From Chloroflexota bacterium (lineage in GTDB: Bacteria; Chloroflexota; Anaerolineae; Aggregatilineales; UBA2796), in NCBI GenBank assembly GCA_021325095.1, contig JAJPHV010000112.1, forward strand, positions 124,001 to 188,000: a DNA stretch of 64,000 nucleotides. The letters run 5' to 3'. Within the stretch, counting starts at the first letter, position 1. Each line of letters opens with the position of its first letter. Position numbers and translations under genes: made by a program. This document shows, one piece after another, positions 43,747 through 53,250 of this stretch. The notes under the pieces are model-generated. The model had not been told where the DNA came from. It ran no database searches and worked only from the letters and a program-made list of their open reading frames with translations.

Positions 43747-45678
43747 TCAGCGCCTCGCTTTCCCACCACCCTGCGCGCTTGTGGCCTTATCCACAACGCG
43801 AAGGGGACGGCTCCCACCGCGACTGTACTGGCAACGGGGATAGTTGGAACAACCGATAAACGGGCCGTGTGTCCCAAAGCGCTGCACCAGTTCATGTCCG
43901 CATTTCGGACAGGGTTCGCCAATCGGGATCGCCGACAGGCGCTCTTTCGCGCGTGTATCGAGTACCGTCCCGACATTTTGGAGCAGCGGGAGCAGCGTTC
44001 CCCATAAGTTTTGCAATGCTGCCTCCTGGCTGAGTGTGCCTGTTGCCACCTGATCCAGCGATTGTTCCATCTGTGCCGCAAAGTCATCAGTGACGAGAGG
44101 CCCGAACCTGTCGAGGAGCAGATCATAGACGGCGAAGGCAGTGTCCGTGGGGACAAGCTCGCTCTTCTCAAGATGGACATAGCCTGTGTCCTTCAAGCTA
44201 CCGACGATGCTCGCGTAGGTAGTGGGTCGCCCAATACCACGTCGTGCCAGGTCTTCGATGAGCGACGCTTCGGTATACCGATTGGGCGCTTGGGTCGCGT
44301 GATCGGTGAGCAACCATTCGCAGAAGTCAAGCGGTTGCCCGTCGCTCAGTTTGGGCAGCGCATTGCGCCCAATCTCATCCTCGTCCCTCGGTTCCTGATA
44401 GACCTTCTCAAACCCGTCGAATACCGGTAGCCGTGACTGAGTACTGAACTCCAATGGATACGGCTGCCGACCCAGATTCTTTCCCGCTAAGACCCGGACC
44501 CTGGTCGTTTCGTACTGAGCCTCGGCCATCTGGCTCGCTGCGAAGCGCTTCCAGATCAAGGCGTACAGGGCCGCTCCATCGCCGTCTATGTCATCACCCA
44601 GGGTGCCGGGCAGTCGCGCAATGTCCACTGGACGGATTGCTTCTTGAGTTCTGGAAGCGGCTGAATTAGCGACAAGCGGCCTGTTCGAGACATAGGATTG
44701 GCCGTAGGTCGCGGCGGCGTAGGCCCGCGTCGTCTCCTGCGCTGTTGGCGTTACCGTCGCATTCGCGGTATAGGGGTAAGTGATCAGCCCATTGTCGTAC
44801 AGTTTCCGAGCAAGCTCAATCGCCCTTACCGCCGATAGCCCGAGGGTCTTGTGCGCGGTTTGCAGTAGGGAAGGGGTGGTGAAGGGGAGAGGTGGACTCA
44901 CCTGTTCCTTAGCTTCGATGACTTTCTCTACCCAGAACTTTACGCCGGTCAGCCCTCGCATGAGCTGCTGGGCCTGTTCGTGGGTCAGTCTTTCGCTTGG
45001 TTTGGCTGTGTCCATCCCATGCCGAATAGCGACCCATAACCGAGCCGCAAACGTATTGGAATCGGCGTTGGCCTGGAAAATCGCATCGAGCGTCCAATAC
45101 CGCGAGGGAGTGAAGGTGCGGATCTCGCGTTCCCGTTCCACAATCAACCGCAGACAGGGACTTTGCGCTCTCCCAATCACCAGCCCGTGAATCCCCAACA
45201 GTTTGCTGGTAAGCGGGGAGATGGTGTAGTTCACCAACCGATCCATGGCGCGACGTGTCTTCTGCGCTTCCACAACGTTATGGTCTAGATCGCGCGGGTT
45301 GGCAATTGCCGCTGAGACAGCCTCTTTTGTCAGGGCGTCAAAAGTGACACGGTAGATTCGCTTTCCTTCCGACTCGTCCTTGCACAGCGCGAGGACGTGC
45401 CAGGCTGCCGCCTCGCCATCCCAGTCGGGGTCGAAGGCGAGGTACACGGCGGAAGCGCCATCGATGGCCTTCTTCAGCCGCTTGACCACGTTCAGTTTGC
45501 CATCCATGATCTGATAATGAACACGAAAGCTGCCATCGTCTACATCAATGCCCAGTGCATTTCTTGGAAGGTCCCGCAGACAGCCCAGTGAGGCTTCGAC
45601 CTTCCAGCCCTTGCCCAGCAGGCTGACTATTTTTCGAAGCTTGGCAGGACTCTCGACGATCATCAGCTTATAAGTCAT
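43747..45678 (-). CDS. topA: Type IA DNA topoisomerase I, accessory type
   Basis: 643 residues, shorter than housekeeping TopA. TOPRIM begins MIVESPAKLRKI; its acidic cluster is FDPDWDGEA where TopA usually has DxDxEGE. The nucleophile is Tyr301 in GLITYPYTANA; the normal YMRTDS is replaced by YPYTAN, so the conserved Arg and Asp are missing. GRAQSPCLRLIVEREREI and a C-terminal zinc ribbon CPKCGHELV...CSNYPRC are present. Such enzymes accompany conjugative plasmids and relax DNA during transfer or replication. Confidence 0.9.
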   Translation of the reverse strand: MTYKLMIVESPAKLRKIVSLLGKGWKVEASLGCLRDLPRNALGIDVDDGSFRVHYQIMDGKLNVVKRLKKAIDGASAVYLAFDPDWDGEAAAWHVLALCKDESEGKRIYRVTFDALTKEAVSAAIANPRDLDHNVVEAQKTRRAMDRLVNYTISPLTSKLLGIHGLVIGRAQSPCLRLIVEREREIRTFTPSRYWTLDAIFQANADSNTFAARLWVAIRHGMDTAKPSERLTHEQAQQLMRGLTGVKFWVEKVIEAKEQVSPPLPFTTPSLLQTAHKTLGLSAVRAIELARKLYDNGLITYPYTANATVTPTAQETTRAYAAATYGQSYVSNRPLVANSAASRTQEAIRPVDIARLPGTLGDDIDGDGAALYALIWKRFAASQMAEAQYETTRVRVLAGKNLGRQPYPLEFSTQSRLPVFDGFEKVYQEPRDEDEIGRNALPKLSDGQPLDFCEWLLTDHATQAPNRYTEASLIEDLARRGIGRPTTYASIVGSLKDTGYVHLEKSELVPTDTAFAVYDLLLDRFGPLVTDDFAAQMEQSLDQVATGTLSQEAALQNLWGTLLPLLQNVGTVLDTRAKERLSAIPIGEPCPKCGHELVQRFGTHGPFIGCSNYPRCQYSRGGSRPLRVVDKATSAQGGGKARR

Positions 45679-45752
45679 GGCTGCGCAACCCTTCCCTTCT
45701 CACCGCGTCTCTGCGATCTGGATACGACGTAATTTCCAATAACGTTCCTATA

Positions 45753-46745
45753 TTACTGCTTTCTGCTGGTTGGGCGCAACGACGAGCTGCGAACTTTACC
45801 AGCTGCTGACGTAGTATTCTGGCTGTCCATCGGACTTCGGGAAATCACGTTGCTCAGGCCAGGATCAACCGTTCCTGCTCGTTCCGTTTCTCCGGCTTGG
45901 GTCATTGCACGACGGGCCGCCCCTACTGTCTTATGGTCGACGCCACACAGCAGGGCAATTTGCCGATCACTCAATCCTACGCTTTCAGGATCGCTAAGAA
46001 CCATCCGGATTGCATTCCGTTTATCCTCAGTCGAGTAACGCAGGCCATGCGAACCATTGGCGCTCAGGCCAAACAGTATAGCGTCGCGGCGCGTACCACG
46101 GCGGACGATAGTGGCGATCTCGGTACTGCCCAATCTGATGTGCGCTGCGCCACGATGGAAACCATCGGCAGGCCACAGCGTTTTGCCGTCCCAGAAGACC
46201 ACAATTGGCGGGAACTTTGCGCCGCTCTTGATCGCCGCCGCATATTCCTGGACTGTTGTTTCCTCAACGCCCTTTATGCGGGCCTGCGTCCCACCTTTCC
46301 AATTGATCCGGGCAAGCGGGATCATTTGTGGCTCGTTGGATGATACCGAGGCATCGCCGAAGCGTTTCTCTGGTGCCGCAGTGGCTGCTACAGCATCGGC
46401 GGGCTTCGATATCGGGGCGGAGGTTACTACAGTCTCACCTTCAATCCTCGCCCGGAGATCTGTAGATAAACCGGAAAGGAGAGAGCCGCGATCACGAGCA
46501 GGGGATAATCCTTCTACAGGTGGCTCTGACTCACGCGGTTGTGACGTATTGAGTGTATCAGGTGTCTGCACCGTTCGAGCTGCTTGTAAAAGCTCCTGTC
46601 CAGTTTCCGTTAGTTCCAGGTGCGGCTCAAGCGTTTTCAGGCGTAGCGCCAGAAAAATAGGCCATTCGATCAGCGCCAATGCTCCTTCTCGTTCCAGGGT
46701 CGCCATTGGCGCTGACATTTGTTCCACCTTCTTATTCTTAGCCAT
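45753..46745 (-). CDS. ParB/Srx-like DNA-binding protein
   Basis: 330 residues. Residues about 140-260 form a ParB-type N-terminal domain: IPLARINW, TVQEYAAAIKSGAKFPPIVVFWDG, PADGFHRGAAHIRLG. A helix-turn-helix follows (LSDRQIALLCGVDHKTVGAARRAM). The N-terminus is a variable linker. This domain combination occurs in plasmid partition or regulatory proteins, without a ParA gene in the window. Part of the minus-strand conjugation series. Confidence 0.8.
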   Translation of the reverse strand: MAKNKKVEQMSAPMATLEREGALALIEWPIFLALRLKTLEPHLELTETGQELLQAARTVQTPDTLNTSQPRESEPPVEGLSPARDRGSLLSGLSTDLRARIEGETVVTSAPISKPADAVAATAAPEKRFGDASVSSNEPQMIPLARINWKGGTQARIKGVEETTVQEYAAAIKSGAKFPPIVVFWDGKTLWPADGFHRGAAHIRLGSTEIATIVRRGTRRDAILFGLSANGSHGLRYSTEDKRNAIRMVLSDPESVGLSDRQIALLCGVDHKTVGAARRAMTQAGETERAGTVDPGLSNVISRSPMDSQNTTSAAGKVRSSSLRPTSRKQ

Positions 46746-46784
46746 GCGTTTTCTTTCTGTCTTTTCCCTTGAAGTGAAGTTGTG

Positions 46785-48971
46785 CTAGGTGGTCTTGAAC
46801 CGTTGTCGTTCGGGCTCACTACAAACATTTTGGAGATAAAAAACGCCTTCGTCCTGGATGTCCATCACGAAACGGTAACGCCTGAGTCTGGAAATGATTT
46901 CGATGTGGTGTGCGTTGAAATGCTGGAATGCAGCGTCTTGCCTGAACACGTGGAGACCTTGACTCTGGTTGAAGATCACCCGAATTGGAGAGTTTTCAAA
47001 AATGAAGCGGGCTTTGCCTTCCAGAAACACACTCATATTCTGATCTATCGAGATCATCTTCTTGCGGCGCGTGCGGAAAGTCTTGTATGCTTCGATGAGG
47101 AAGTCAAGCAGGGACGGATGGCGCATCAACCGGTATACCTCATCCACCGCGATGATCCGCGGGCGTTCATCGGCAAGGCTGTCGCGGCGGATGGCGCTCA
47201 GAACCTGTGTATAGGCGATTCCCACCAGCACTCTATCGTTCTCGATCTCGTGAAACGAAAAAACGCGGGGTTTGTGATTACCTCGAAATGACAGATCATA
47301 ATTGGTACGCCCGTTTAGAAACAGAGCAAACGTCCCATTACCACAGCATAAGGATGCGATTTCGTCGGCCAGATCGTGCGCAATTTGAGTGATCTGGGGT
47401 TTGGTTTGCCGGGATTCGTTTCCCAGGTCAAACAGGACGCTCACCAGATCATCCATGATCGGCGCGTCTTCCGGCATTACAGTTTCCAGGTCATCATACT
47501 GGCAATAGAGGCGTTCCAGCGCTGTGCCGAGTAACCCGCGTTCAATATTAGATTGCCGGTCGCCACTCAGTGGACGGCTCAAGGTAGTTTCAATAAGCCG
47601 AATCACGTGGCTAATCTGGTCCGCCAACGTAGGTAGCATGACATCGAGAGGGTTCAGCTTGGTGCGACGGCTGGAGATAACCATCCACGGCAAGTTGAAA
47701 GCGTCGGCGACATGGATACCGTGTCCCATCGGTTCCAGAAGATCGAAAGGGATACCATTCGTATATTCACGGGATAGATAGCAGTTGCAATAGAAGGTCT
47801 TCCCAAATCCTGTCATTCCAACCCAGACTTCATGAGTGGCCCGCTTATCTGGATTACCCTTCTTGTCGTGCCAGCTATCATAAAAAAACGGATACGCGCC
47901 GGTGATTGAATCGCCACGCAACACACCGCGTAAGGTGGACAACTTTGGAAAACCAAGCGGCGCAAACATTAACGATAGTTCACGGGATGTGACGGGCCAC
48001 CAGGTATCAGGCGTCTTGATCCTCTTTGTGGCCTGGGGTGCGAAAAACCTGAAGGAGTGACTCATCAGTTCGCCCGTCTCTTTACGCAGCCTGAACCAGC
48101 CTTTTGTTTCGCTGATGATCGTTTCAACACGATTGCGCAGCTCTTTCACATTCTGTGCGGCGACAGCGATCACGACCGTCACTTTATGAAGCGTGTCGCC
48201 TTCGCCAATTTCCCGCAAGGTCAGTCGGCAATCCTCGACGCGCTGCACGGAACGGCTGTCCTCCCCGCGAATCGTTGCCAGGTGAGCCTGATATTCGGTA
48301 ATCTTAGTCTCCACCTGGTCAACGGCCGTATTACGTTCAAGGCTCTCGGCCACGTCGATTGCCACTGCCATTGGGAAATTTTGCATCAGCAGCGGCGATA
48401 GAGGCTTCCAAAACGTCCACAGACTCGGCATGAAATCATAGGAAACCAGCACCGCCCAGTAAGGCCGGTTCATCCCACCCCGACCCATCGGCGCGCAATA
48501 CCAGAATCCGCCGGTCTCGAGTGGCATGTACTGTCCGAAAAACAGAGGGGGCCACTCGCTCTGCATCACGTTCACGTCGAATGCTCCCCGGATGCCCGCT
48601 GCCAACGCTACCGGATTTTCTTTGCTCCAAATCGCCAGCCCACAGGTGGCCGTCTGGTAATTCCCGGTGCGTTCTAATTCTTCAAAATGGCGACGATATC
48701 CCTGCCCTAACAGGTGGCGTTCCATCTCGCCAGATTCTTTAGCTCGTCGCGCCACGACACTGATTTCCTCAACCTTCGGCTTGAGGCTCACTGGAAGCTG
48801 CCAGCAGACGAACCGAATGGGGTCATTTAGACCGGCCAACCATGATGTGAAGTTGGCTTGAAGTCCCGTCAACGCCTGGTTAGTGGCGAACATGCCGATG
48901 TCGAAGGTATCGAGGAGGAAGGTATGCACTGGCAGCGGGCCTTTCTCCTTTTTTGTTTCCAGGTCCGGCAT
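46785..48971 (-). CDS. virB4: VirB4/TraC-type conjugation ATPase
   Basis: About 728 residues from the ATG at 48971 (AAAGGG upstream); the ATG at 49013 would overlap the previous gene. Walker A GMTGFGKTF lies near 384-392, Walker B RIIAVDEVYRLM near 608, and the later YKTFRTRRKKMISIDQNMSVFLE matches the VirB4 motif that ends in an Asn/Gln-rich sensor. The N-terminal half is the usual VirB4 membrane-interacting part. It powers pilus assembly and DNA transfer. Confidence 0.9.
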   Translation of the reverse strand: MPDLETKKEKGPLPVHTFLLDTFDIGMFATNQALTGLQANFTSWLAGLNDPIRFVCWQLPVSLKPKVEEISVVARRAKESGEMERHLLGQGYRRHFEELERTGNYQTATCGLAIWSKENPVALAAGIRGAFDVNVMQSEWPPLFFGQYMPLETGGFWYCAPMGRGGMNRPYWAVLVSYDFMPSLWTFWKPLSPLLMQNFPMAVAIDVAESLERNTAVDQVETKITEYQAHLATIRGEDSRSVQRVEDCRLTLREIGEGDTLHKVTVVIAVAAQNVKELRNRVETIISETKGWFRLRKETGELMSHSFRFFAPQATKRIKTPDTWWPVTSRELSLMFAPLGFPKLSTLRGVLRGDSITGAYPFFYDSWHDKKGNPDKRATHEVWVGMTGFGKTFYCNCYLSREYTNGIPFDLLEPMGHGIHVADAFNLPWMVISSRRTKLNPLDVMLPTLADQISHVIRLIETTLSRPLSGDRQSNIERGLLGTALERLYCQYDDLETVMPEDAPIMDDLVSVLFDLGNESRQTKPQITQIAHDLADEIASLCCGNGTFALFLNGRTNYDLSFRGNHKPRVFSFHEIENDRVLVGIAYTQVLSAIRRDSLADERPRIIAVDEVYRLMRHPSLLDFLIEAYKTFRTRRKKMISIDQNMSVFLEGKARFIFENSPIRVIFNQSQGLHVFRQDAAFQHFNAHHIEIISRLRRYRFVMDIQDEGVFYLQNVCSEPERQRFKTT

Positions 48972-48975
48972 ACGC

Positions 48976-49521
48976 CTACTGCCCTTTCGCCAGTGCTGTG
49001 GAATGAACTCCATTAGACTCGCCGGGGAGGGGCCGTGTTACGAGGGAAAGTTCCGGCTGGGGCGCGGAGACAATGGCAAAGCCAGCACCTGGTCGTGCGC
49101 TGTCGGGCGAACTGAAAAACTCCCACTCGTTCAGGGCGTTTTCGTCATCCACCTCGGTGTCGGGCATTTTGAAAAGCTGTTCCCCGTCGAGAACGACCAC
49201 CTCATCGACAGGCAAATCCAGAAGATGGCAGATACGTCCAGCCAGGCCGTTAGGGGAGTGGTGTGCTGCGATCATGAGGTTGCTGCGGATCCCAAAGATA
49301 AGGCGTTGGTAGCGCGGAATGCCGCCATGGGGTGCGCTCAGGACCAGCGTGGCGACGGCCACTGCGATGGCGACTACCCAGGCAATTTCGCCCATGAACA
49401 GTTTCAACACAGAATACGACATGCCGCCAGCCATCAGCACCAACAAGATCCGTTTGAAAGGAACTCCGAACATGCCTTTTTCGTCCCTTCTCAGGACGTG
49501 GGATTTGATTGTTGCAGTCAT
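48976..49521 (-). CDS. VirB3/PrgI-like inner-membrane protein
   Basis: 181 residues. Two adjacent helices (about 24-40 and 44-63) near the N-terminus, then a soluble region. Placement directly before virB4, with a gap of only 4 bp to its start, and after a pilin-like gene is the normal position for VirB3 or the PrgI family. The identity rests on size, helices and position. AAAGGATT precedes the ATG. Confidence 0.65.
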   Translation of the reverse strand: MTATIKSHVLRRDEKGMFGVPFKRILLVLMAGGMSYSVLKLFMGEIAWVVAIAVAVATLVLSAPHGGIPRYQRLIFGIRSNLMIAAHHSPNGLAGRICHLLDLPVDEVVVLDGEQLFKMPDTEVDDENALNEWEFFSSPDSARPGAGFAIVSAPQPELSLVTRPLPGESNGVHSTALAKGQ

Positions 49522-49614
49522 AAAGTTAATCCTTTGGTTGATACAACAGGGGGCACGAGCGCAAGCCCATTCCCCCTGTTTTTGGCCTCGACGAATATCG
49601 AAACATCGCTCGGC

Positions 49615-49989
49615 TTATTGTGTGGGCAGATTTGTCAGAACACCCGATATGGTAGACGCTAACAGGACGACGCCGATGCCAAGCATTACGTTGCTGAATG
49701 CACGTGGATTCTGCTCCTTCCAATCTTTGATGACAGGAATACTGCTACCCATGTACATCAGGCCCAGAACGATAAACGAGATGAAGGCCACAGCGGGAGC
49801 GAACCTGGCGACTGCCGTCTTGACGCTGGTAAGGATGTTGTCAATCGCGGTTTCGAGCGGCGTGCCGCCGGTACCCTGTGCGTGGGCAGGGCGAACGACC
49901 AAGGCAAAGGAATAGAGCAACAATACTGCCAGCAGCGTCAGAGTCAAAACGATGCGGAAGGGGCGGTAGGCACTCATCGGAATAATCAT
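49615..49989 (-). CDS. VirB2/TrbC-like pilin
   Basis: 124 residues: a long signal peptide ending near ARPAHAQG-type residues (VVRPAHAQG), then two hydrophobic helices (about 63-80 and 97-116). This is the structure of type IV secretion pilin subunits. GGAGAAGG precedes the ATG. It heads the minus-strand T4SS series. Confidence 0.75.
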   Translation of the reverse strand: MIIPMSAYRPFRIVLTLTLLAVLLLYSFALVVRPAHAQGTGGTPLETAIDNILTSVKTAVARFAPAVAFISFIVLGLMYMGSSIPVIKDWKEQNPRAFSNVMLGIGVVLLASTISGVLTNLPTQ

Positions 49990-50255
49990 GGTTAATCCTT
50001 CTCCTGAAATGCGGACTGGATATGCTGAAAGTAATGAAATATGGGCCAGATAGTTCTCAGAATACCAGTCGCCGGGACAATTCTCTAGCAGATTTCGGGG
50101 TAATGAGCGCTAAAAAACATCGATTGGAGACCCCAATATTTAGATGCCCGGTCGTGATTTTGAGGCTGAGGCCCCAATGACTGCCTACTGCCAAAAATCC
50201 GAGGTTATTTTCCGGGACGAGCTAATCCAACTTATGCCTTAATCCAGGCGATCCC
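49990..50255. other. Divergent intergenic region
   Basis: 266 bp between the pilin gene (minus) and the operator of the next plus-strand gene. It marks the switch from conjugation genes to the second cargo block. No gene is seen; the pilin promoter is presumably here, but no good hexamers stand out. Confidence 0.4.
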
Positions 50256-50298
50256 CGCCATTTGGCGTATTGTGAAGGAGGATGGAGTCGGCTATGGT
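50256..50298 (+). promoter_or_regulatory. Operator-promoter of the Cys-motif membrane protein
   Basis: CGCCATTTGGCG (50256-50267), TA, -35 TTGTGA (50270-50275), 17 bp, -10 TATGGT (50293-50298). A contiguous stretch from 50253 to 50275 recurs almost unchanged at the promoter at 51483. Confidence 0.8.
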
Positions 50299-50338
50299 TA
50301 GCTCAGACTGAAACTGAAGACCTAGGAGCTCTCCTGTC

Positions 50339-51475
50339 ATGGTTGACCCCGCAACTCCGTTGGACACCGACACCAGTAGCGGTAAAGTGCAAGAGCCAAT
50401 CCGTTTGCCGCAGAGCCGGACGCTGGACACACCACCTTCAAACGAAGTTATCATCGTTGACCGTGCGCTCGTCACCTTCATCCTATTTACGATAATTCTC
50501 GTGGTTGGTGCGTATGTGCTAGGCTGGACAATGGCTACAACGCCGGGCGAGACCGTTGCTGCCGTCCGGCAAGCCGTAGCAACGGTGGTTGCGGGGTTGC
50601 CCAGCCCCCGGTCCAGCAATGCATCGGCCCCGACGCAACAGCCCTTTACGCGCGATCCAGGACAGCGATTTAGCGCCGCGGGCCATGACATCGACCTTGC
50701 CTCCCTGATGAGCCAGATCAACCCGGCACAGGGTTACACTCTTCCCGTAAAACTCGACAAGATCGGCCCTCAGCTTGTCGAGACGGGTGCGATTGACTAC
50801 AACCGCTTCATCCAGATTTACGAGCGCGCCGGGCAACCGCTCAACGAGGCGCAGCTCGCCATTTTGACGAAAGGTAGCGAAACGCCCGTTGCGGTGAGTG
50901 CGCAGAATGCCTATTTCTGGCTAAATCTATTCTGGGCGTTGGGACTGAGCAACCAGAATCGCATCCTTACGGACGGCCCCATGATGCAGTATGGCAAGGA
51001 TCAGATCGGGAGTTTTGCCTCGACTGGCGGCTGGACGATTGGGGCGAAGTCTGTTGCTGATCTATACAGCCGCTCACGATTGGTTACGCTTACCCAAGAA
51101 CAGCAAACACGTCTTGAAACAGTTGCAGCCAATGTTTACCGGCCTTGCTGCCAGAACCCGACCCTGTTTCCAGATTGCAACCATGGGGTGGCGATGCTCG
51201 GCCTGCTTGAACTAATGGCTGCTCAGGACGCCACCAAAGAGGCGATGTTTGCCGCAGCCAAACAAGTGAATGCATTCTGGTTCCCACAGCAGACGCTGGA
51301 ATTGGCGACGTACTTCAAAGGCGACCAGGGTCTGGACTTCACGCAGGTCGAGCCGCGTCAGGCAGTTGGGATAGATTTCTTCTCCTCGGCAGGGTTCCGC
51401 AATGTGCATCAGTGGTTAGCCACCAATGGCCTGGTTGAACAGGTCGGAAGCGGTGGCAGTCGTTGTGGGGTCTAG
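50339..51475 (+). CDS. Membrane-anchored protein with Cys/His motif, unknown function
   Basis: 378 residues. A cytoplasmic start of about 42 residues, one helix (43-65) and a large outer domain. The motif RPCCQNPTLFPDCNHG (Cys270, Cys271, Cys280, His282) sits in a helical region and could bind metal or form disulfides. The end is Gly/Ser/Cys (GGSRCGV). No family is recognised. Control by the shared operator and the following DsbA- and TlpA-like genes suggest a role in external thiol or copper chemistry. Confidence 0.6.
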   Translation: MVDPATPLDTDTSSGKVQEPIRLPQSRTLDTPPSNEVIIVDRALVTFILFTIILVVGAYVLGWTMATTPGETVAAVRQAVATVVAGLPSPRSSNASAPTQQPFTRDPGQRFSAAGHDIDLASLMSQINPAQGYTLPVKLDKIGPQLVETGAIDYNRFIQIYERAGQPLNEAQLAILTKGSETPVAVSAQNAYFWLNLFWALGLSNQNRILTDGPMMQYGKDQIGSFASTGGWTIGAKSVADLYSRSRLVTLTQEQQTRLETVAANVYRPCCQNPTLFPDCNHGVAMLGLLELMAAQDATKEAMFAAAKQVNAFWFPQQTLELATYFKGDQGLDFTQVEPRQAVGIDFFSSAGFRNVHQWLATNGLVEQVGSGGSRCGV

Positions 51476-51482
51476 GATACCC

Positions 51483-51525
51483 CGCCATTTGGCGTATTGT
51501 GAGTGCCAGATAGTTCCGCTATGGT
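51483..51525 (+). promoter_or_regulatory. Operator-promoter of the thioredoxin genes
   Basis: CGCCATTTGGCG (51483-51494), TA, -35 TTGTGA (51497-51502), 17 bp, -10 TATGGT (51520-51525). It is nearly identical to the promoter at 50256, and starts 8 bp after the preceding stop codon. Confidence 0.8.
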
Positions 51526-51560
51526 TGACTCAAATGCTCGTCATCTGGAGAGTCCTTAAC

Positions 51561-52349
51561 ATGGCCGATGTCCAGACTTCTCTACGCACCGGTGGCGACG
51601 CCGTGTCGCCAGGCAAAATGTCAGGAGGGACTAAACCTTCATCTCCGGATACGATCACCATCCCGCGCTCGACACTGCAATATGCAGTATTTTCATTGGA
51701 TCTGGTCATAGCCGCGTATTTCGCCGGGTGGATCATAGGCCGATCATCGGGCGAAATGACAGCGGTCATGCGAACTGCCGTCCAGGAAGCGGCGACCACT
51801 AGCATTGCAATTACCGCCCAATCGCAGCCGGTCCCGACGACTTCCTTGCGGCGCTTGAATATGACTATCGACAACAATCCGACAATTGGCCCGGACAACG
51901 CTCCGGTAACCATTATTGAATTCGCAGACTTTCAGTGTCCATTATGTAAGCGTTTCCACGATCAGGTTCTTCCGGCACTCCTGAAGCAGTACGAAGTCAA
52001 AATCCGATTCGTCTACCGAAACTTTCCAATCCGGGCGATCCATGGTTCTGCGCAGAGCGCAGCCGAAGCCGCCCAGTGCGCCCGCGACCAGGGAAAGTTC
52101 TGGGAATATCATGATCTGCTATTTCAAGATACACAGCGCCTATCGAGCGCCGATCTGCTGACTTATGCTGGACAGATTAGTTTGGATAAGGAAGCCTTCC
52201 AGGACTGTCTTGAGAGTGGGCGGGACGCGCAGAATGTCCAGCGTGATTACCAGGCCGGAATAGCTATCGGCGTCAGCGGCACGCCTACCTTCTTTATCAA
52301 TGGGTGGATGCTAGTCGGCGCACAACCGCGTCCGAATTCTCGACAGTGA
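51561..52349 (+). CDS. DsbA/BdbD-like thiol oxidoreductase, C-terminus frameshifted
   Basis: 262 residues from the ATG at 51561 (GGAGAG upstream). A membrane helix (about 42-60) is followed by a thioredoxin fold: active site CPLC (Cys126, Cys129) and the cis-Pro loop GVSGTPTFFING. The last residues (GAQPRPNSRQ) break the family pattern. In another frame from 52328 the expected end continues as ASEFSTVIDTELAAASASATP to a stop at 52411, so a base has been lost near 52327. The catalytic parts remain, so partial function is possible. It should oxidise or isomerise cysteines outside the membrane. Confidence 0.88.
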   Translation: MADVQTSLRTGGDAVSPGKMSGGTKPSSPDTITIPRSTLQYAVFSLDLVIAAYFAGWIIGRSSGEMTAVMRTAVQEAATTSIAITAQSQPVPTTSLRRLNMTIDNNPTIGPDNAPVTIIEFADFQCPLCKRFHDQVLPALLKQYEVKIRFVYRNFPIRAIHGSAQSAAEAAQCARDQGKFWEYHDLLFQDTQRLSSADLLTYAGQISLDKEAFQDCLESGRDAQNVQRDYQAGIAIGVSGTPTFFINGWMLVGAQPRPNSRQ

Positions 52350-52429
52350 TCGACACTGAACTGGCTGCTGCGAGTGCGTCCGCCACACCTGTGCCGACGG
52401 CGGCATCCTGAACATCAGGAACTTTACTT

Positions 52430-53071
52430 GTGCAACATCGATCACGTATTCCACTGTTGCTTGCCGTGGGACTTGCAGCGCCCGTAGTAATCTACCTGTT
52501 CCTCGCCTTGCAAGAGGCTTCGGGGCCTTCAGCCACTCCAACGAGGGTCAAACCCTTTCCCGCCACGTCGTTAACTGCCCTGATCCCTATGCGAAGGTCG
52601 GCTACCGATGTTGTCATAGCGCCGCCTACTACAACGCCGCTTCCGCCGGGACTAGTTGCCCCCTCGTTTTCGTTGAGAGGGCTAGATGGCAGACAGCATC
52701 GGTTGGAGGATTACCGGGGAAAGCGCGTTGTACTCAACTTCTGGGCAACCTGGTGCGGCCCGTGCCGCATTGAGATGCCACTCTTGCAAGCAACGTATGA
52801 TCGCCTTGAAATGAGCGGCGTCGTGGTCATTGGGATCAACGTGGAAGAAGAAGAATCGGCAGTTCGGAACTTTACTGATGAACTCAGGATCACCTTCCCC
52901 ATCCTACTCGATACAGACAAGTCCGTCACCGCACAGTACAGAGTTGTTGGCTTGCCGACGACCTTCTTCATCGACGCACAGGGGATCATCCGAGCGACGC
53001 ACGTCGGGGCGCTCACTGCTCAGGGTTTGCAGCAGTACCTCGATCAACTTTCGGTAGCTGATCAGCAGTGA
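52430..53071 (+). CDS. TlpA/ResA-like thioredoxin-fold protein
   Basis: 213 residues from a GTG with AGGAA upstream. N-terminal helix (about 8-27), a Pro/Thr-rich linker, then a thioredoxin domain: NFWATWCGPCRIEMP with Cys109 and Cys112, and the cis-Pro strand VVGLPTTFFID. Such proteins reduce apocytochromes or copper-site cysteines and obtain electrons through CcdA; a CcdA-like gene exists at 33501. Confidence 0.92.
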   Translation: MQHRSRIPLLLAVGLAAPVVIYLFLALQEASGPSATPTRVKPFPATSLTALIPMRRSATDVVIAPPTTTPLPPGLVAPSFSLRGLDGRQHRLEDYRGKRVVLNFWATWCGPCRIEMPLLQATYDRLEMSGVVVIGINVEEEESAVRNFTDELRITFPILLDTDKSVTAQYRVVGLPTTFFIDAQGIIRATHVGALTAQGLQQYLDQLSVADQQ

Positions 53072-53250
53072 ACAGATAAACTATACCGAAATATCCTGGC
53101 TCAGGAATCTCCACAGGGCGAACTATACTTACGGTTACTGCTCAGGCCAGCGGCGGCCCGAGCAGATACAGCGCAAGAACGATGTTGAGCGCATCGCTCC
53201 CGATTCAAAACTGTAATTGATTGAGTTTACCGTAGTGGAAAGGCTATCCA

